Positions 23,401-32,971 of a DNA stretch of 64,000 nucleotides are shown here, piece by piece. The stretch covers positions 179,501 through 243,500 of the forward strand of contig CAJNDS010002788.1 in assembly GCA_905221605.1 (NCBI GenBank), in the 5' to 3' direction. Numbering within the stretch: position 1 is the stretch's first letter; every line of letters begins with the position of its first letter. Made by a program: the position numbers and the translations under genes. This stretch comes from Symbiodinium natans (lineage: Eukaryota; Sar; Dinophyceae; Suessiales; Symbiodiniaceae). The notes under the pieces were generated by a model. It made no database searches. It was not told the origin of the DNA and saw nothing but the letters and a program-made list of their open reading frames with translations.

Positions 23401-26400
23401 CATGACCGTGCCTGCCGCGGGCAAGATGTTTCGGACAACATGGGCTCCTACCTGATCTTCTATGGCCTGTCATCCGGATATGATGGACTCTTGGCAGCAC
23501 CCGCATCACCCGCCTCCTCGGAAGTTGTGAGCCTTCTCTGAACGTCAGACAAAAGCCGCTCTTCGAACCTTCACAAGGACAGCGGTCGACCTGCGAGCAC
23601 CTGCCAGGAGCTGAGCCGTCAGTCCAGTCTACCACTTCCATCCAGCGAGTGTAGCGTCTGCCCTGCGGAACGCAATCCACTGAGCTACAATCTCCGCTTC
23701 AATCATATTCAATCTCAGCTACTTTTGAGGTGCGCGTCGACGTCCGGATGCAAGGGCATCGAGTTCAGCTCTGGCCACTGCGAGGTGTGGACTCGGGAAG
23801 CAGGCATCCAGGCGACTGTGCTTCGGTCGCGCTAGAACGCTCCAAAGTAATGAGATGGAAGAGGGAGAGGAAGGAGAGGAAGGAGAGGAAGGAGAGGAAG
23901 GAGAGGAAGGACAGGAAGGAGAGGAAGGAGAGGAAGGAGAGGAAGGAGAGGAAGGAGAGGAAGGAGAGGAAGGAGAGGAAGGAGAGGAAGGAAGCGAGGA
24001 AGCGATGAAGGCCAACTTCATGTCTACTTCTGCTGTAGCGCCGTTGAGTGAGGGCGACCCCTGTTGCCGAGGCCCCGGCGTTGGGATCTTCTTGCCTGCG
24101 TGCCCTGTCTCTCAAACATTTGATGAGAGTGAAGAGGGGGGGGGGGAATTGAGGAGAACCGGACGTGATCGGTTGTGTTTTTTTTTGAGCCGCGGAGGCT
24201 TCGAGCCGTTCTCGAACGTGGAAGGGGGCGTGGACCGGGCGTGTCGCGGGGAGGATCCCTTCGACAACTGGCCAAGCTCCCAAGCACAATAACGAAGGAT
24301 GAACGAAGAACGATTGAACGTGCTCCGAGTGTTCTGATGCTGCAGGCATGTGGAAGTTGTATTGTTTGTCAGCCTGTTGAGACAGGAATACGGAAACGCA
24401 ATGAAACGCAATAAAACGCGATGAAACCCAAAGCTTCGGTTTGGAGACCTCGGAGTCTGAGGCTACTACACACTGACCAGCGCCAGCTCGGTCCAGGCAG
24501 ATGTTGCGTGCACCTTTCCACTCCTGCTTTATGTACTACTTGTAAATTAGCTCCATGTACTGCAAGGAACATGTACTTGTTCATATTGATTATCAGGCAA
24601 GTGCCCTGTTTTTTTTTTTGATTTCTTGTCCTTCTCAGGGCTGCAAGCAGCTCTGCATGAGCACGCCTGGCTGCCACGGCATTGAGTTCAGTAGCTCCGG
24701 CCGATGTGAGCTGTGGACGCGAGCGCCTTCCCTCAACTAGCTGCAGGAGACGGTCACAGAATAAGTGTTTGCAAAAGGCAGACGTAGCTGCGTAGCATTG
24801 GCTTACTTGGCGCTGCCTTGCCGTGCTCAGGCGAGGGGAATCGGAAGCTCCTCCGCTGCGGTGGGATACGTGTGCATGCGCTACGGCTCCTGGGACCCCT
24901 CGGATGTCCTCGATGGCTTCTTGCCCGCGGATGGAGCCTTCGACCGTGCCTGTCGCGGAAGGAATCGGACAGACATGGACCCCAGCCACTACGTGTCCTA
25001 TGCACTGGACATCGCGCCGACTTTGGGGGCTTGCAAAGCGATCTGCACAGTCACCCCTGGCTGCAAGGGTGTGGAGTACAGCAACTTCGGCTGTGAAGTT
25101 TGGACCCGCGCTGAGGGCATCGAGGCGACGGCCGAAGTTTCTGGGTTCCAGTGCTATCGCTACGTCGCCTTTGAGCCCGTGGACGGGGGCACGGGGCGTG
25201 CTTGCCGGGGTGCAGATGCCTCAGACAACGCGCCGGGGAACTTCGTCCTCTACAGCCCCTCGGAGGTGCCCTCCTTGGATCAGTGCCAGGCGCGCTGTGT
25301 GGCCCGGCCCGGGTGCCGGGGAGTCTCCTACGACCCTTCAGAAGGCTGTGAGCTTTGGACGAGGCCCTTTGGCATCGAGGCCACCGTTGCCAAAGCCGGT
25401 TCCAGCTGCTTCCGCCACGAGCCCTTCACAAGTGCCGACGGCGGCCAAGACCGTGCCTGCCGCGGTGCGCAGCCTTGGGACAACTCCTCCGCCCACTACC
25501 GGGAAGCAACGCTTCCAATCCCGACGTTGGCAGCTTGCAAGGTGGCCTGCGTAAACTCCCCTGGCTGCAAAGGCAACACGGCTCTTCAGGTTACGGTGCA
25601 TAACTGGATTGCAGGGGTTCTCAATGGCTGCCGGGGATCTTTCCTTGATAGAACTCTGAAGTCATAGCAGTGATGGCATTCCGGTGATTGTGAGTGCAGA
25701 ATTCTGTGCATGCCTGGCATGTGTGCGCAGGGATGCCAGTAGATGCCATCGACTGCGACAGAGAAGTGTCATGCAGGGCCATACAGCACGCGCGCACACA
25801 CTGACGCACAGCAGGGATGCGAACACTTGCCTCACTTGCCACGGATCTGGATTCAAGAGAGTAGCAAACCACGGTGCTGATTCGACTCCTCCCACCCCAG
25901 CTCAGCCTCTGGTTATTTGAGAATCTTACCAACTGCTTGTCAGACATGGATGTCGCTGAAAAACGAAGGCTTTGAACACCAAGGTATCGAGTTCCAGCCA
26001 ACTGGCAAGTGTTTGATCTGGACGCGTCCTGGCGGAATCGACGCGACGGCAACCGCCTACGGCTCTATATGCCTCCGGCATGGGGCTACCCAAGCTGGAG
26101 CCACCGAAGAAGGAAGCCAGCTTGCATTCATCCTCCAAGCTTTTGCCATAATATGACGGGATGCTTGGAGTGTGCTTCCTACAGGGAAAGGCTTGAAGAC
26201 CCACTGCACTCTTGGGAGACTTCAACACAGATCCACAGATCGGGAAACAACGTCAACCCTCAAACGGGTGACAATTTCATGATGGGATTTGGGTCGCCAG
26301 TGCAGGCCGTGAACATTGCATTCAAAGCATGTCCCAAAAGAAGGGCCGACTGTTGCTGAAGACTCCCCCCCCAAAAAACAACAACAACAATAACAACAAG

Positions 26401-29281
26401 AGTCACGTGAAGGAAGCTTGGTGGGCCAGATCCACTTGGCATTGGACCCACGGCTTTGCCTTGATATTGCGGGCTTCAACAACGGCGATTCCGTGCAAGT
26501 GGGGCCGTGCTCCTCCTCGGCTCGTTTCGTGATGAACGATGGCACAGCTCAGATTCGTTTGGCGGAGGATATGACGAAGTGCTTAGATGTGTCCGGTGGG
26601 GTCAAAAGCCGCTTGGCCCACGCCATCTGCTTTTCAGACGATTTTTCACAGACTCACCCGGCCTGGAAGTGTACTGAAGGCAACGGTACGCGGATCCAAG
26701 TCTGGGATTGCGAAACTCCGGCAACCCGGCTGAACCAGAGAAGGGCGTACGGGCTGCGCGGGCCGGGGTTCTGACAGGTCATGAGTTCCACGGCATGTCT
26801 GTCCTTACGTACACATGGCACACCTTATACATATATATATATATATAAATGAGTATATGAATAAGCATCGTATAGCGTGCAATATGTATATATATATATA
26901 TGTATATATCCAGAGTGTTTGTTGCCAGCCCAGGTCCACGGCAACATGCAGTTTCTCTTTCCAGACGGTGGTGTTGGCCAACTCAGGCGCGAAGACTTCT
27001 TCTTGATTCCATACAGTTCCGGGCATGCGGCTCTTCAGAAGTAGTACCAAGTGTAGCAAGTGGTCAAGAGTACAGCACATGTGTCAGATGCATCCTACAA
27101 GAGTAGAATAGGAACATGTTTTTGGGGTCTGCCTCGTAAGCTTCCCGACTCGGGAGGTGGGCCACTTACCTGGACATGTGCCTGCAGCCCATGGGCAACA
27201 CCAGCGGAAGCCAGGTCATCCTTTGGAATTGCAGGCTCGAATTTTGCGACAGCAACTTGCATGCTGCAGACTTTACTGTAGGGGGGGTGTTCTCTTTTCA
27301 TGGCTTGTTCGGCTGGAAGCCGCCGTCTGCCGAGCAGGCGGGCCTCCGGCTACTCGCGCGTCGTCCTGCCCAGCGGGGAGATGCGGACGGTGCGCACGCC
27401 GACGCTTCGCGGGGATCGTCGTCCGTCCCTGCACTGTCTGCACCAAGATGTCCAGTAGACTGATGGTTTTGTCCGTGCCCAGCTGCTACTGACTGCGAAT
27501 GGCCAAGGAAGTTTGTTGCCCACTATCTGCCATGGTTCCTGGGCAACAACGTCGACGAGGCATGTGCGAGGAGCGGGCCCGACTGCCCCTACAAGAACGA
27601 CCACTGGTGTTCCGCCTACGGGAACTCCTACTACGCCAGTTATTTGGGTGCCTACGACATAACCGGTCCAAGCGTGATTGAGACCCAGTTGGATCTGATG
27701 AAAGCATCCGGTTTGGACGGCCTGTGGATTGACTATCAGATGCCCACTTGGGATGCCTCTGTAGACCGGATCGTCGCTGGTCTGAAGCAAAGAGGCATGG
27801 GTTTTGCCATCATGGTCGACGCAGCCACCTTCCCGGATGTGATGAATATTACAGCCGAGAAGGTCAAGAACTGGACCCAGGAGCCTCACTACTACCGCCA
27901 CCAAGGCTTGCCGATTGTACCCGTGTGGAATAACAACTTCACCATCTTCACGCCGCTGCCCGTGAATGCGATCTACATCTCCCGCTTTGAGTTCGACCCG
28001 CCCGAGTGGGCATCCGACACGTACACCTGGGTTCAGGATGACTACCTCGTCAGGCCTGAGCATGCTGCGCGATGCCGCAGAAGCTTAAGTTAAGCATGCG
28101 TTGCAAGGGCCGTGATAGGATCGTTGGCAACGTTGTTCAGGTACTACGAGCAACATCATCCCGTGGTCTCCTCTGGCTCGGCATTCCGTGGATATCGCGA
28201 TTGCTATTTCGACAAGACCCTCAAGGATCGCTCCGGGGCCGGGTCCCCCGGGTGCTTTTCTCAAGCTTCCAAGAGGTGCATCGGGGCAAGGCACGAGCTC
28301 CGGTCCTCCAGGTGTTGCTCGCGTCGATTTTTTGCGTCCGATACTGCTCCTCCCTCCCCCTCAGAGCTCAAGGGGGAGGGGGAGGGAGAGAGGGGGAAGG
28401 AACGGGGGAGGGGGAGAGAGAGAGAGAGAGAGCAGGACCCCAACGTGACGCAGCTGGACATCACGCTGAGCCGGGCGAGGCGCCGCCCTCCTTCTAAGTC
28501 ACGGTCGTGACGGTCGTTCCCTGGCCCTCTCTGTGTCCATCCTCTTCCTGTCCCTCTCTCTTTCCACCTCTTTGCTCTAGCCTTTTCCCACCATCTTTAC
28601 TCGAAAGGCAGCACCGTCCGGAGTATGTTCAGCTAGTGACCTGGAATGAGCCGTGGCTGAGATTCTCGCGGGTATGTCGAGAGACTTTGAGAGATTGATC
28701 GAGGCCCCCACTGGATGCGCCCTGTACGCCCCTGTGATCCAAGGACTACACCGAAGGCACTCAACTGGAGCCCAGCTGGATACGCAGAGAGGGGGAGTGC
28801 GTGGACGTTTGCGGCGAGCGGCTCACATGCATTTAAAATGCATTTAAAACATCTGAAGCGCAGTCATTCGCTTAACTTCCGTGTTCCGGAAGTTATGGTG
28901 ATCGGATCCATTCGGATCCCCTCCTGAGGAGCTGCCTTACAGTCAGCGACTGCGACTCCTACGGTCTGCTGACCGACTGCACGAAGCCCGTGGGATCCGC
29001 CACTGGCCCTGCGGATCCTTCCTGCAACGTGACGGGCAACCTTAGCGCCTTCGCACCTGGGCCGGTTGTCAGCTGTAGGTTTCTGTGTTGTTTAACTGTG
29101 TGATGGCCCAGGTTCCCTTCCCGCTTAAACTCCACCAAGCCTCCAAAAAAAGAGAGGAGAAGAGAGGGTTTCTTTGTTGGAGCAGTCAAAGGCGGACATC
29201 AACCAGGTGGCCCAGTTTATCGCGCGCGAGCGCTACATCGGCCAGGTCTTGGCCCAGGCAGCCCGCTACGCCCCGCTTTGA
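9004..29281 (+). CDS. Giant PAN/Apple-repeat, lectin and glycoside hydrolase gene (gene-level model)
   Basis: The model joins about 51 tandem repeats of 80-90 residues to lectin exons and a C-terminal glycoside hydrolase, ending at TGA 29279-29281. Each repeat carries six cysteines in the order RACRG, CxxxC, GC(K/R)G(I/V)EF, C(E/K)VWTR, GIQA, C(L/M)RY, usually preceded by PF..VDGG. This is the pattern of PAN/Apple-type domains, which bind protein or carbohydrate ligands outside cells. Apparent stops at 11721 and 15210 are bypassed: exon 11611-11695 can join 11800 to give CLRFASLG, and 15079-15171 can join 16347 to give CLQFGSLG. Both match linkers seen inside the array. Many junctions use GC donors. 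The true first exon and signal peptide are not identified. The alternative is two or three adjacent genes that end at those stops. Confidence 0.65.
11611..11695 (+). CDS. PAN block A, C-terminal half of repeat 9
   Basis: The exon follows gcgag and reads GVEFGPDGCKIWTRD then GSICLR, completing the cysteine pattern cut at 11445. Read on, the frame stops at 11721-11723 after a short tail. Splicing after 11695 (GA donor) to 11800 instead gives CLRF followed by the linker of block B. Confidence 0.65.
11800..13352 (+). repeat. 1.55-kb duplicated PAN segment, upstream copy
   Basis: Matches 16347-17899 at a constant offset of 4547 bp with only scattered substitutions (for example SVQDN against SMQDN). 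Six whole repeats are included. Confidence 0.9.
11800..14797 (+). CDS. PAN array block B, repeats 10 to 21 (first half of 21)
   Basis: Twelve repeats in one open frame, starting with a linker FASLGLEEVAGAADAF that has no start codon (in-frame stop at 11762). Its first six repeats (11800-13352) are nearly identical to 16347-17899. Repeat 11 of the block (14376-14700) is nearly identical to repeat 8 of block A. The final repeat is cut after GCTG near 14797 and finished at 15079. The exon end is ambiguous because AGGC occurs at both boundaries. Confidence 0.78.
14376..14700 (+). repeat. 325-bp PAN unit shared with 11007-11331
   Basis: Nearly identical at a 3369-bp offset; both copies directly precede a repeat that is split by an intron. 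Confidence 0.88.
15079..15171 (+). CDS. PAN block B, C-terminal half of repeat 21
   Basis: Reads GIDFSQQRLRCRVWLR then GSICLQ after an acceptor at 15076-15078. Read on, it stops at 15208-15210. A GC donor after 15171 joined to 16347 gives CLQFGSLG, matching the start of the next block. The exon sits in the same relative place as 11611-11695. Confidence 0.6.
15172..16346. repeat. 1.17-kb intron with degenerate internal repeats
   Basis: A segment around acaaat(t)ca..gcgacactgagcaaa recurs at about 15642 and 15798, with a weaker relative near 16030. Flanking blocks with gaccgcc followed by a G-rich stretch occur near 15507 and 15888. The equivalent intron between blocks A and B is only about 100 bp, so this one has been enlarged by a repeat family. 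Confidence 0.5.
16347..17899 (+). repeat. 1.55-kb duplicated PAN segment, downstream copy
   Basis: Partner of 11800-13352. Identity ends abruptly after CLRYG, where the two copies carry different linkers. Confidence 0.9.
16347..21174 (+). CDS. PAN array block C, repeats 22 to 40 (first half of 40)
   Basis: A single exon of 4.8 kb with 19 repeats and no stop, the largest exon of the window. The first six repeats duplicate block B. Repeats 7-12 of the block (17929-19461) are repeated as 13-18 (19483-21018) with very few differences and one extra codon (LSSSSC against SSSSC). The block ends in the middle of a repeat at CQDRC, with a GC donor after 21174. Joining to 21364 restores the repeat as VRTPGCRGVEF. 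Confidence 0.85.
17929..19461 (+). repeat. Six-repeat PAN unit, first tandem copy
   Basis: Near-identical to 19483-21018 at a 1554-bp offset. A 21-bp spacer lies between the copies. Confidence 0.92.
19483..21018 (+). repeat. Six-repeat PAN unit, second tandem copy
   Basis: Differs from the first copy by a few substitutions (T to I in SSPTDDQ/SSPIDDQ) and one added codon. Confidence 0.92.
21364..22884 (+). CDS. PAN array block D, end of repeat 40 to start of 46
   Basis: Begins after ctcag with VRTPGCRGVEF and carries the second half of one repeat, five full repeats and the start of another. It ends after YPISQ before a GC donor; the next exon (23036) resumes with VRTLEACQLRC. Sequence identity to other blocks is moderate, so this part of the array is older than block C. 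Confidence 0.78.
23036..23212 (+). CDS. PAN repeat exon (end of 46, start of 47)
   Basis: Reads VRTLEACQLRC, GCMGVEF, CEVWMRPEGIQAS, CFRFKPFEAADGF. The frame is restored by an exon end after 23212 (GA donor) and an acceptor before 23401. Confidence 0.65.
23401..23490 (+). CDS. PAN repeat exon (RACRG part of repeat 47)
   Basis: After tcccag the sequence reads HDRACRGQDVSDNMGSYL, the first part of a repeat. The 3' limit is not resolved, and the middle CxxxC part of this repeat is not clearly found. Confidence 0.5.
23730..23819 (+). CDS. PAN repeat exon (C-terminal half of repeat 47)
   Basis: Reads CASTSGCKGIEF, CEVWTREAGIQAT and then meets a GC donor. The expected final CLRY part is not found before the next repeat starts at 24190, so a small exon may be missing or lost. 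Confidence 0.55.
23862..23992. repeat. 9-bp purine minisatellite inside an intron
   Basis: About 14 tandem copies of aaggagagg with few changes. All three frames are open through it, so the EEG- and KER-rich frames are not evidence of coding. It lies between two PAN exons. Confidence 0.85.
24190..24275 (+). CDS. PAN repeat exon (start of repeat 48)
   Basis: Reads GFEPFSNVEGGVDRACRG then DPFDNWP. A GC donor after 24275 joins to 24462 and restores the SYY motif common to the repeats. Confidence 0.62.
24462..24496 (+). CDS. 35-nt PAN micro-exon
   Basis: Supplies YYTLTSASSVQ between the RACRG and CxxxC parts of repeat 48. It is flanked by tctgag and a GC donor (ccag then gcag). The phase agrees with the exons on both sides. 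Confidence 0.55.
24639..24724 (+). CDS. PAN repeat exon (centre of repeat 48)
   Basis: Reads GCKQLCMSTPGCHGIEF and CELWTRA after ctcag. A GC donor after 24724 joins to 24836, giving WTRAGIGSSS. Read on without splicing it would stop at once. Confidence 0.62.
24836..25572 (+). CDS. PAN array block E, end of repeat 48 to start of 51
   Basis: Completes repeat 48 (VCMRYGSWDP), holds two whole repeats starting DGFLPADG and FEPVDGG, and begins the last repeat (EPFTSADGG). A GC donor after 25572 joins to 25984 and restores GCKGIEF. Confidence 0.72.
25984..26100 (+). CDS. Last PAN half-repeat exon
   Basis: Reads GIEFQPTGKCLIWTRPGG then GSICLRHG, ending the array. The frame stays open to about 26154; the true donor is unknown. 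After this exon the gene changes to lectin-type sequence. Confidence 0.6.
26425..26760 (+). CDS. Ricin-B-type (beta-trefoil) lectin exon
   Basis: Reads LCLDIAGFNNGDSVQV, later KCLDVSGG and IQVWDCE. Two CLD(I/V) subunits and a final W-x-C motif are the signature of the R-type carbohydrate-binding trefoil, which is a common lectin module and does not imply a toxin; no ribosome-inactivating domain is seen. It lies just after the PAN array and before the hydrolase, as carbohydrate-binding modules often do. The acceptor is probably ccag at 26426-26429. The 3' limit is uncertain; the frame stops at 26772. Confidence 0.65.
26828..26910. repeat. Two (AT)n/(TATA)n intron microsatellites
   Basis: Pure AT alternation near 26831-26847 and 26889-26908. 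Confidence 0.8.
27155..27260 (+). CDS. Second R-type lectin exon
   Basis: In the + frame starting RWATYLDMCLQPMGN the sequence continues SQVILWNC, the CL..G..V.LW.C pattern of one trefoil lobe. It continues the lectin region begun at 26425. Boundaries are approximate. Confidence 0.5.
27345..27465 (+). CDS. Possible linker exon before the hydrolase
   Basis: After gagcag the frame reads ASGYSRVVLPSGEMRTVRTP and stops at a TAG near 27457. No domain is recognised; the assignment rests on position and an acceptor only. Confidence 0.25.
27482..28053 (+). CDS. Glycoside hydrolase (GH71/GH99-like) catalytic domain, main exon
   Basis: The open frame reads FVAHYLPWF, then a short Cys-rich segment, YDITGPSVIETQLDLMKASG, LDGLWIDYQMP, MGFAIMVDA and GLPIVPVWNN. 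The (A/Y)HYxPWF start, the IxxQLxLMKxxGxDGxWIDY block and the later TWNDYTEG block (28612-28780) are typical of GH71/GH99-type barrels, which cut alpha-linked glucans or mannose-containing glycans. Potential N-glycosylation sites (NIT, NFT) fit a secreted protein. The exon starts after gcccag and ends before a GC donor; joining to 28141 gives VRYYEQHHP. The precise family and substrate are unknown. Confidence 0.68.
28141..28218 (+). CDS. Hydrolase exon 2
   Basis: After gttcag the frame reads YYEQHHPVVSSG then FRGYRDCYFDK. It continues the hydrolase frame from 28053. The donor is uncertain; a purine-rich tract follows. Confidence 0.55.
28364..28433. repeat. Purine-rich (GGGGAG/GA)n intron tract
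   Basis: Nearly uninterrupted purines, ending in (GA)n at about 28415-28431. Confidence 0.8.
28612..28647 (+). CDS. 36-nt hydrolase exon ending in TWN
   Basis: Reads HRPEYVQLVTWN after ggcag. Joining to 28744 yields TWNDYTEGTQLEP, a strongly family-like motif. The donor is GA unless AATG/agcc is used. Confidence 0.6.
28744..28840 (+). CDS. Hydrolase exon with DYTEGTQLEPSW
   Basis: Begins GACTACACC after ccaag and reads DYTEGTQLEPSW, then a Cys-containing tail. The frame stops at 28837-28839; an earlier donor is likely. The acidic DYTEG residues are candidates for the active-site edge of the barrel. Confidence 0.6.
28943..29070 (+). CDS. Cysteine-containing exon near the C-terminus
   Basis: After ttacag it reads SDCDSYGLLTDCTKPVG then SCNVTGNLS. 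Four cysteines and an N-x-T site fit an extracellular tail. No family recognised. Confidence 0.4.
29186..29281 (+). CDS. Probable terminal exon of the giant gene
   Basis: After gagcag the frame reads SKADINQVAQFIARERYIGQ, continues VLAQAARYAPL and ends at TGA 29279-29281. The amphipathic end and clear stop suggest a C-terminus. Membership in the hydrolase gene is by position and frame only. Confidence 0.4.
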   Translation, partial: SKADINQVAQFIARERYIGQVLAQAARYAPL

Positions 29282-30255
29282 GAGCGCTTCTTGGAGCGCG
29301 GGCTTGAGCGGGTCACCACTTAAGGTATAGTTTCCCGGGCGCGACCTCTTGCGACGCATGATGCTACGCAGAAGCTGATATCACAGAATTATCAATGGCT
29401 GCGCGCCTTCCCCAAGAAGAGATCAGACCTCGGACCACGAGCAAGAGGGCGACTCGCGCTTCGAAGATCTAAGCTAGGCATCCCAGAAGTGCCCCTTGCC
29501 TTGGAGGTTGCTGTAAGACTGTAAGACGAAGAAATGCAGGTCCCTTGATTCGAGGTGATGGTGCCTGTGGTGGTATCCTGGTAGAACGCATAGTACTTCA
29601 TCGTGCACTGTATGCGGCTATGGTCCCTATGGTGGCATGCTAGTGGCACTTCCACAACAAGCTAATGTATCCCACAGTCTTCGCCAAGAGTGGGGATTGT
29701 GCGTGCGACTACCAGCCACAAGATGCTGAAGGCCACAAGGTGCGTTGTTTCACAACGTCTTCGGCATGCGCAGCATGTCTATACCCCCCATCTTTCAATG
29801 GGCGTGCGCATACAGAACCCTAGAATACTTCAGCACGCGTCCAACCCGGAAGATTGTACAGCCCATATATTGTACAGCTCTTCAGAGACTGAAACCAATT
29901 TCCGCCATTTGGCGCCGTACAAGAAGTGCCAAGATTCAATCATCCCGGCCTTGTAAAGGTCGGGCTTCACGGCTTCTTGAGAGGTTAAAAGGCGACACAG
30001 CTCGTGCAATGTCAGGTGGCGTCTGCTAGCGCTGCGCCTGTTTGCGCATTACCGATTTGGAACTCCAAAGCAAGCAGATCTGCCTTTGCGACCCTCTGTT
30101 TTTACCTGATGGCTGCCCCGACAGGCAATTTGCGCCATCACGGTAGCAAGTTGTAGCATTCGGATTTCGGATCCAGATTGGAGTACTTTGGAATGTATGT
30201 CTTGCGTGGTAACACTGAAAGCGAATCTGTGTGTGCGCGTGCGCGTGTGTTTTCC

Positions 30256-30275
30256 GGGGGGGGGGGGGGGGGGGG
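30256..30275. repeat. G20 homopolymer
   Basis: Twenty consecutive G on the + strand. Confidence 0.9.
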
Positions 30276-32971
30276 TGGAGGGCCGGGGTTTGCGACCTAG
30301 GGGTCGAACCGGACTTCACTCACATCCTAACTTCTCGTCGGCCGCAGCGTTGGGCTTTGATTCGGAGAAGGGCGATGTCGGGATCTGCAGGGCAGCATAG
30401 GTCATTCGAGTTCCGGCACGACCCCCCATTGGCCACACCGCAAGCAGATGGTTGCACCCAAAGCTGATTCTAAGAGAAGGCATCGCGTGTTTTCAATTGG
30501 TGAACGGCCATGACTTTCCAATTGGATGTGAAGATGTCTCCGCCAGGTGGGCTTCATTAGGTCAGTCGGATATGCATTGCAGCTACTGCACTGTTTTGTA
30601 TTGGCAAAGTGTATTCGTGCGGCTGACACAAAGGGCGGCGTCCCGGGGTTCAAAAACCAGAGTTTGTTGTTGTTGTTGTTGTTGTTGTTTTTTTTTTTGT
30701 TTTTGTGTGTGTGTGTGTGTTTATGGTGATTTCGGTTCCAGGTTTTGCTTCGGCTGCTTCTCAATAGTGCTTCCGGTTGTCGGCCCCTGATGAATTGTCC
30801 TCGCTGGTCATGTTCGGTCCGTTTTGGTGTATTCTGATTGTTATCCCACATGATAGTCAACAACAGCAGCAGGAATGACAGGCAACACTCACACCACTAG
30901 CAGCAACAACAACAACAACAACAACAAGAACGGCGATGTTAATAATCATGACAAAACTAACATTCATACCAATAAATACTTTCAAGAAGAACAAGAAACA
31001 GCAATAACAGCCAGACGCACGAATAACAATAACGTGGAGGCATCCCTTGCGCGCGGGCTCTTCCTGCTCCAGGACACTGACTGGGAAAGGCTGTGGGGAG
31101 GCTAAGTGCAGGCTTTGCTTGGATGCCTCGCTGTTGCATCCTGGTTTCATCCCATATTCATCACTGTTTCACCCTTCAGGAACCAAAATGCTTCAGCCCA
31201 GGACCCACCCTGCATGATGGTTCACTCATGCTTGTGCTGGTTCAAGATGATGTGTTGGTGTTGGCAGCAATTCTGACCATCTCTTCCCCCAGGCAAGCCC
31301 CCACCCACACTCACCTTCCGTCCCCACCCCATAGGGTATGTTTGAGCGGCACTCCGCCGGACCTGTTTTCAGCACAATCTAGATCTTCTTCTTGAAGACT
31401 CTATTCAGGACTGCCTGTGCAATGGCAAGAAAGAAGCTCAGAGGCGCCTTGGGGAGGGGGTTTGAAAGGTGAAGGTCCTTCTTGTACGCTTTCCTGCTGT
31501 TCGACCTGGAAAGCTTCCGGCATTCAGAAGCCCGGGACTGCAGAAGCTCAGACATCCCACCAGGCCAAAGCAAATGTTTATGCCGTGATGCCGGCAGCCG
31601 CCATCTTTGCAGCCACGTGCTCAGCGGTGTTTCTTCTGGCTACGACAGTCTGCAACTCCGTCCTGCGACGGCCAGCCTGCTCATGATGTAGCCTCCACCA
31701 TGTTCATCAATGTTCGGGGTAGCATTTCTTCGCAAGCGAATGAAGGTGCAAAGCTGAACTAACTAACTTCAGTTCACCTCCTGGCATAGTTTACGCAGTG
31801 GTCGAAGGCATCCCGAGACTACGTTGGACTTTCAGCCTTTCTAGGGCAGTATGGGGTCAATATAGGGATTGTAGTTGGGTTCAGAGGGTTTCTACGGTCA
31901 TAGAGTTAAGGTGTGGTTGCTGGATGCTTGGAGTTCAAAGTTCTGATGTTCTGGCCTTCTGGCCGTGTGGGCTGACCTTCACGAGAGACGATGGAAGGCA
32001 AATCAAGAAGCGAATGAACTTGTCCTGGCACAGCGAGACGCAAGAGAGACCAGGTGAGATAGTGGTTGGAGGGTTATGCAGGGGTTTCCCGGATCGTTGG
32101 GGATTCTTTGACTTCATTGTGTTTGTCCTGAGGCAGCTGGGCTGGCTGGAAAGTGGAGGCCTTTGATTTGGAGTCTTTGGCATACCTTGAGTTCGGGCTT
32201 TAAGCGCAGGTCGTGGTACACAGAAGCTCGCAGAGCCTTCGGTGATGCAGGGGACCTTTAGCAGGAGCTCAGAAGCCCCAGGAGAGCCCTGAGCTCGCGA
32301 GGCAGCGTAGCGCGTGCCGGAGTCGGGGAGGAGAAGTGGAGGGCGCCCGACCGAAGGCGCCGAGGACTCTTTTTTGGCGGGTTCCCTGATGTGGGTTTCT
32401 ACGATTCTGCGAGGTTGGGAAGTCTCAACGGCCAGCTCTGCAACTACTCGAGATGCAACACAGTGCCCCAAGCCATGCAAGAGGGCTCATTTTCCCTCTT
32501 GCGGTTACTTCGTCGATGATGGCAGAGATAGTGACAAGAACTGTTCACAAACGAGCGACATCAACTCCCCATGAGCAAATGCTAGATAGTGCAGCAGCTG
32601 CCAGGGAGTACGTAGCTTAAGGGAGTCACAGCTGAGTACAAAATTCTGTACGGCTGCTGTAGCATTTCTAAATATACATATGTTGTGATCAAATCTTGCT
32701 CGCTCGACTGGAGTAACAAAGTGACAGTCCCAGCTACGCAATTTCTATTGCATTATTGACATAATATGCAAAAAAAAATCTAGGAAGCTGTGCGGTACAA
32801 GAGAGCTCTATGAATGAGCTGCAAGCCGGGGGAAAAAGAGGCCGACGGCGACTTCTTGGCCGGCTTTCGGGCGGCCCTTGGCAGCGCCACGGACGCGACA
32901 ATATGGGACCCTGGCAGTCTAGAAGGGGTGGGGAGAGCGAGAGAGAGCGAGGCTTCAAGCCCAGCACCAGC

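Noticed and set aside
26425-27260. Possible ricin-like toxin
   Set aside because: Only the carbohydrate-binding trefoil module is present. No ribosome-inactivating domain is seen, and such lectin modules commonly accompany glycosidases.
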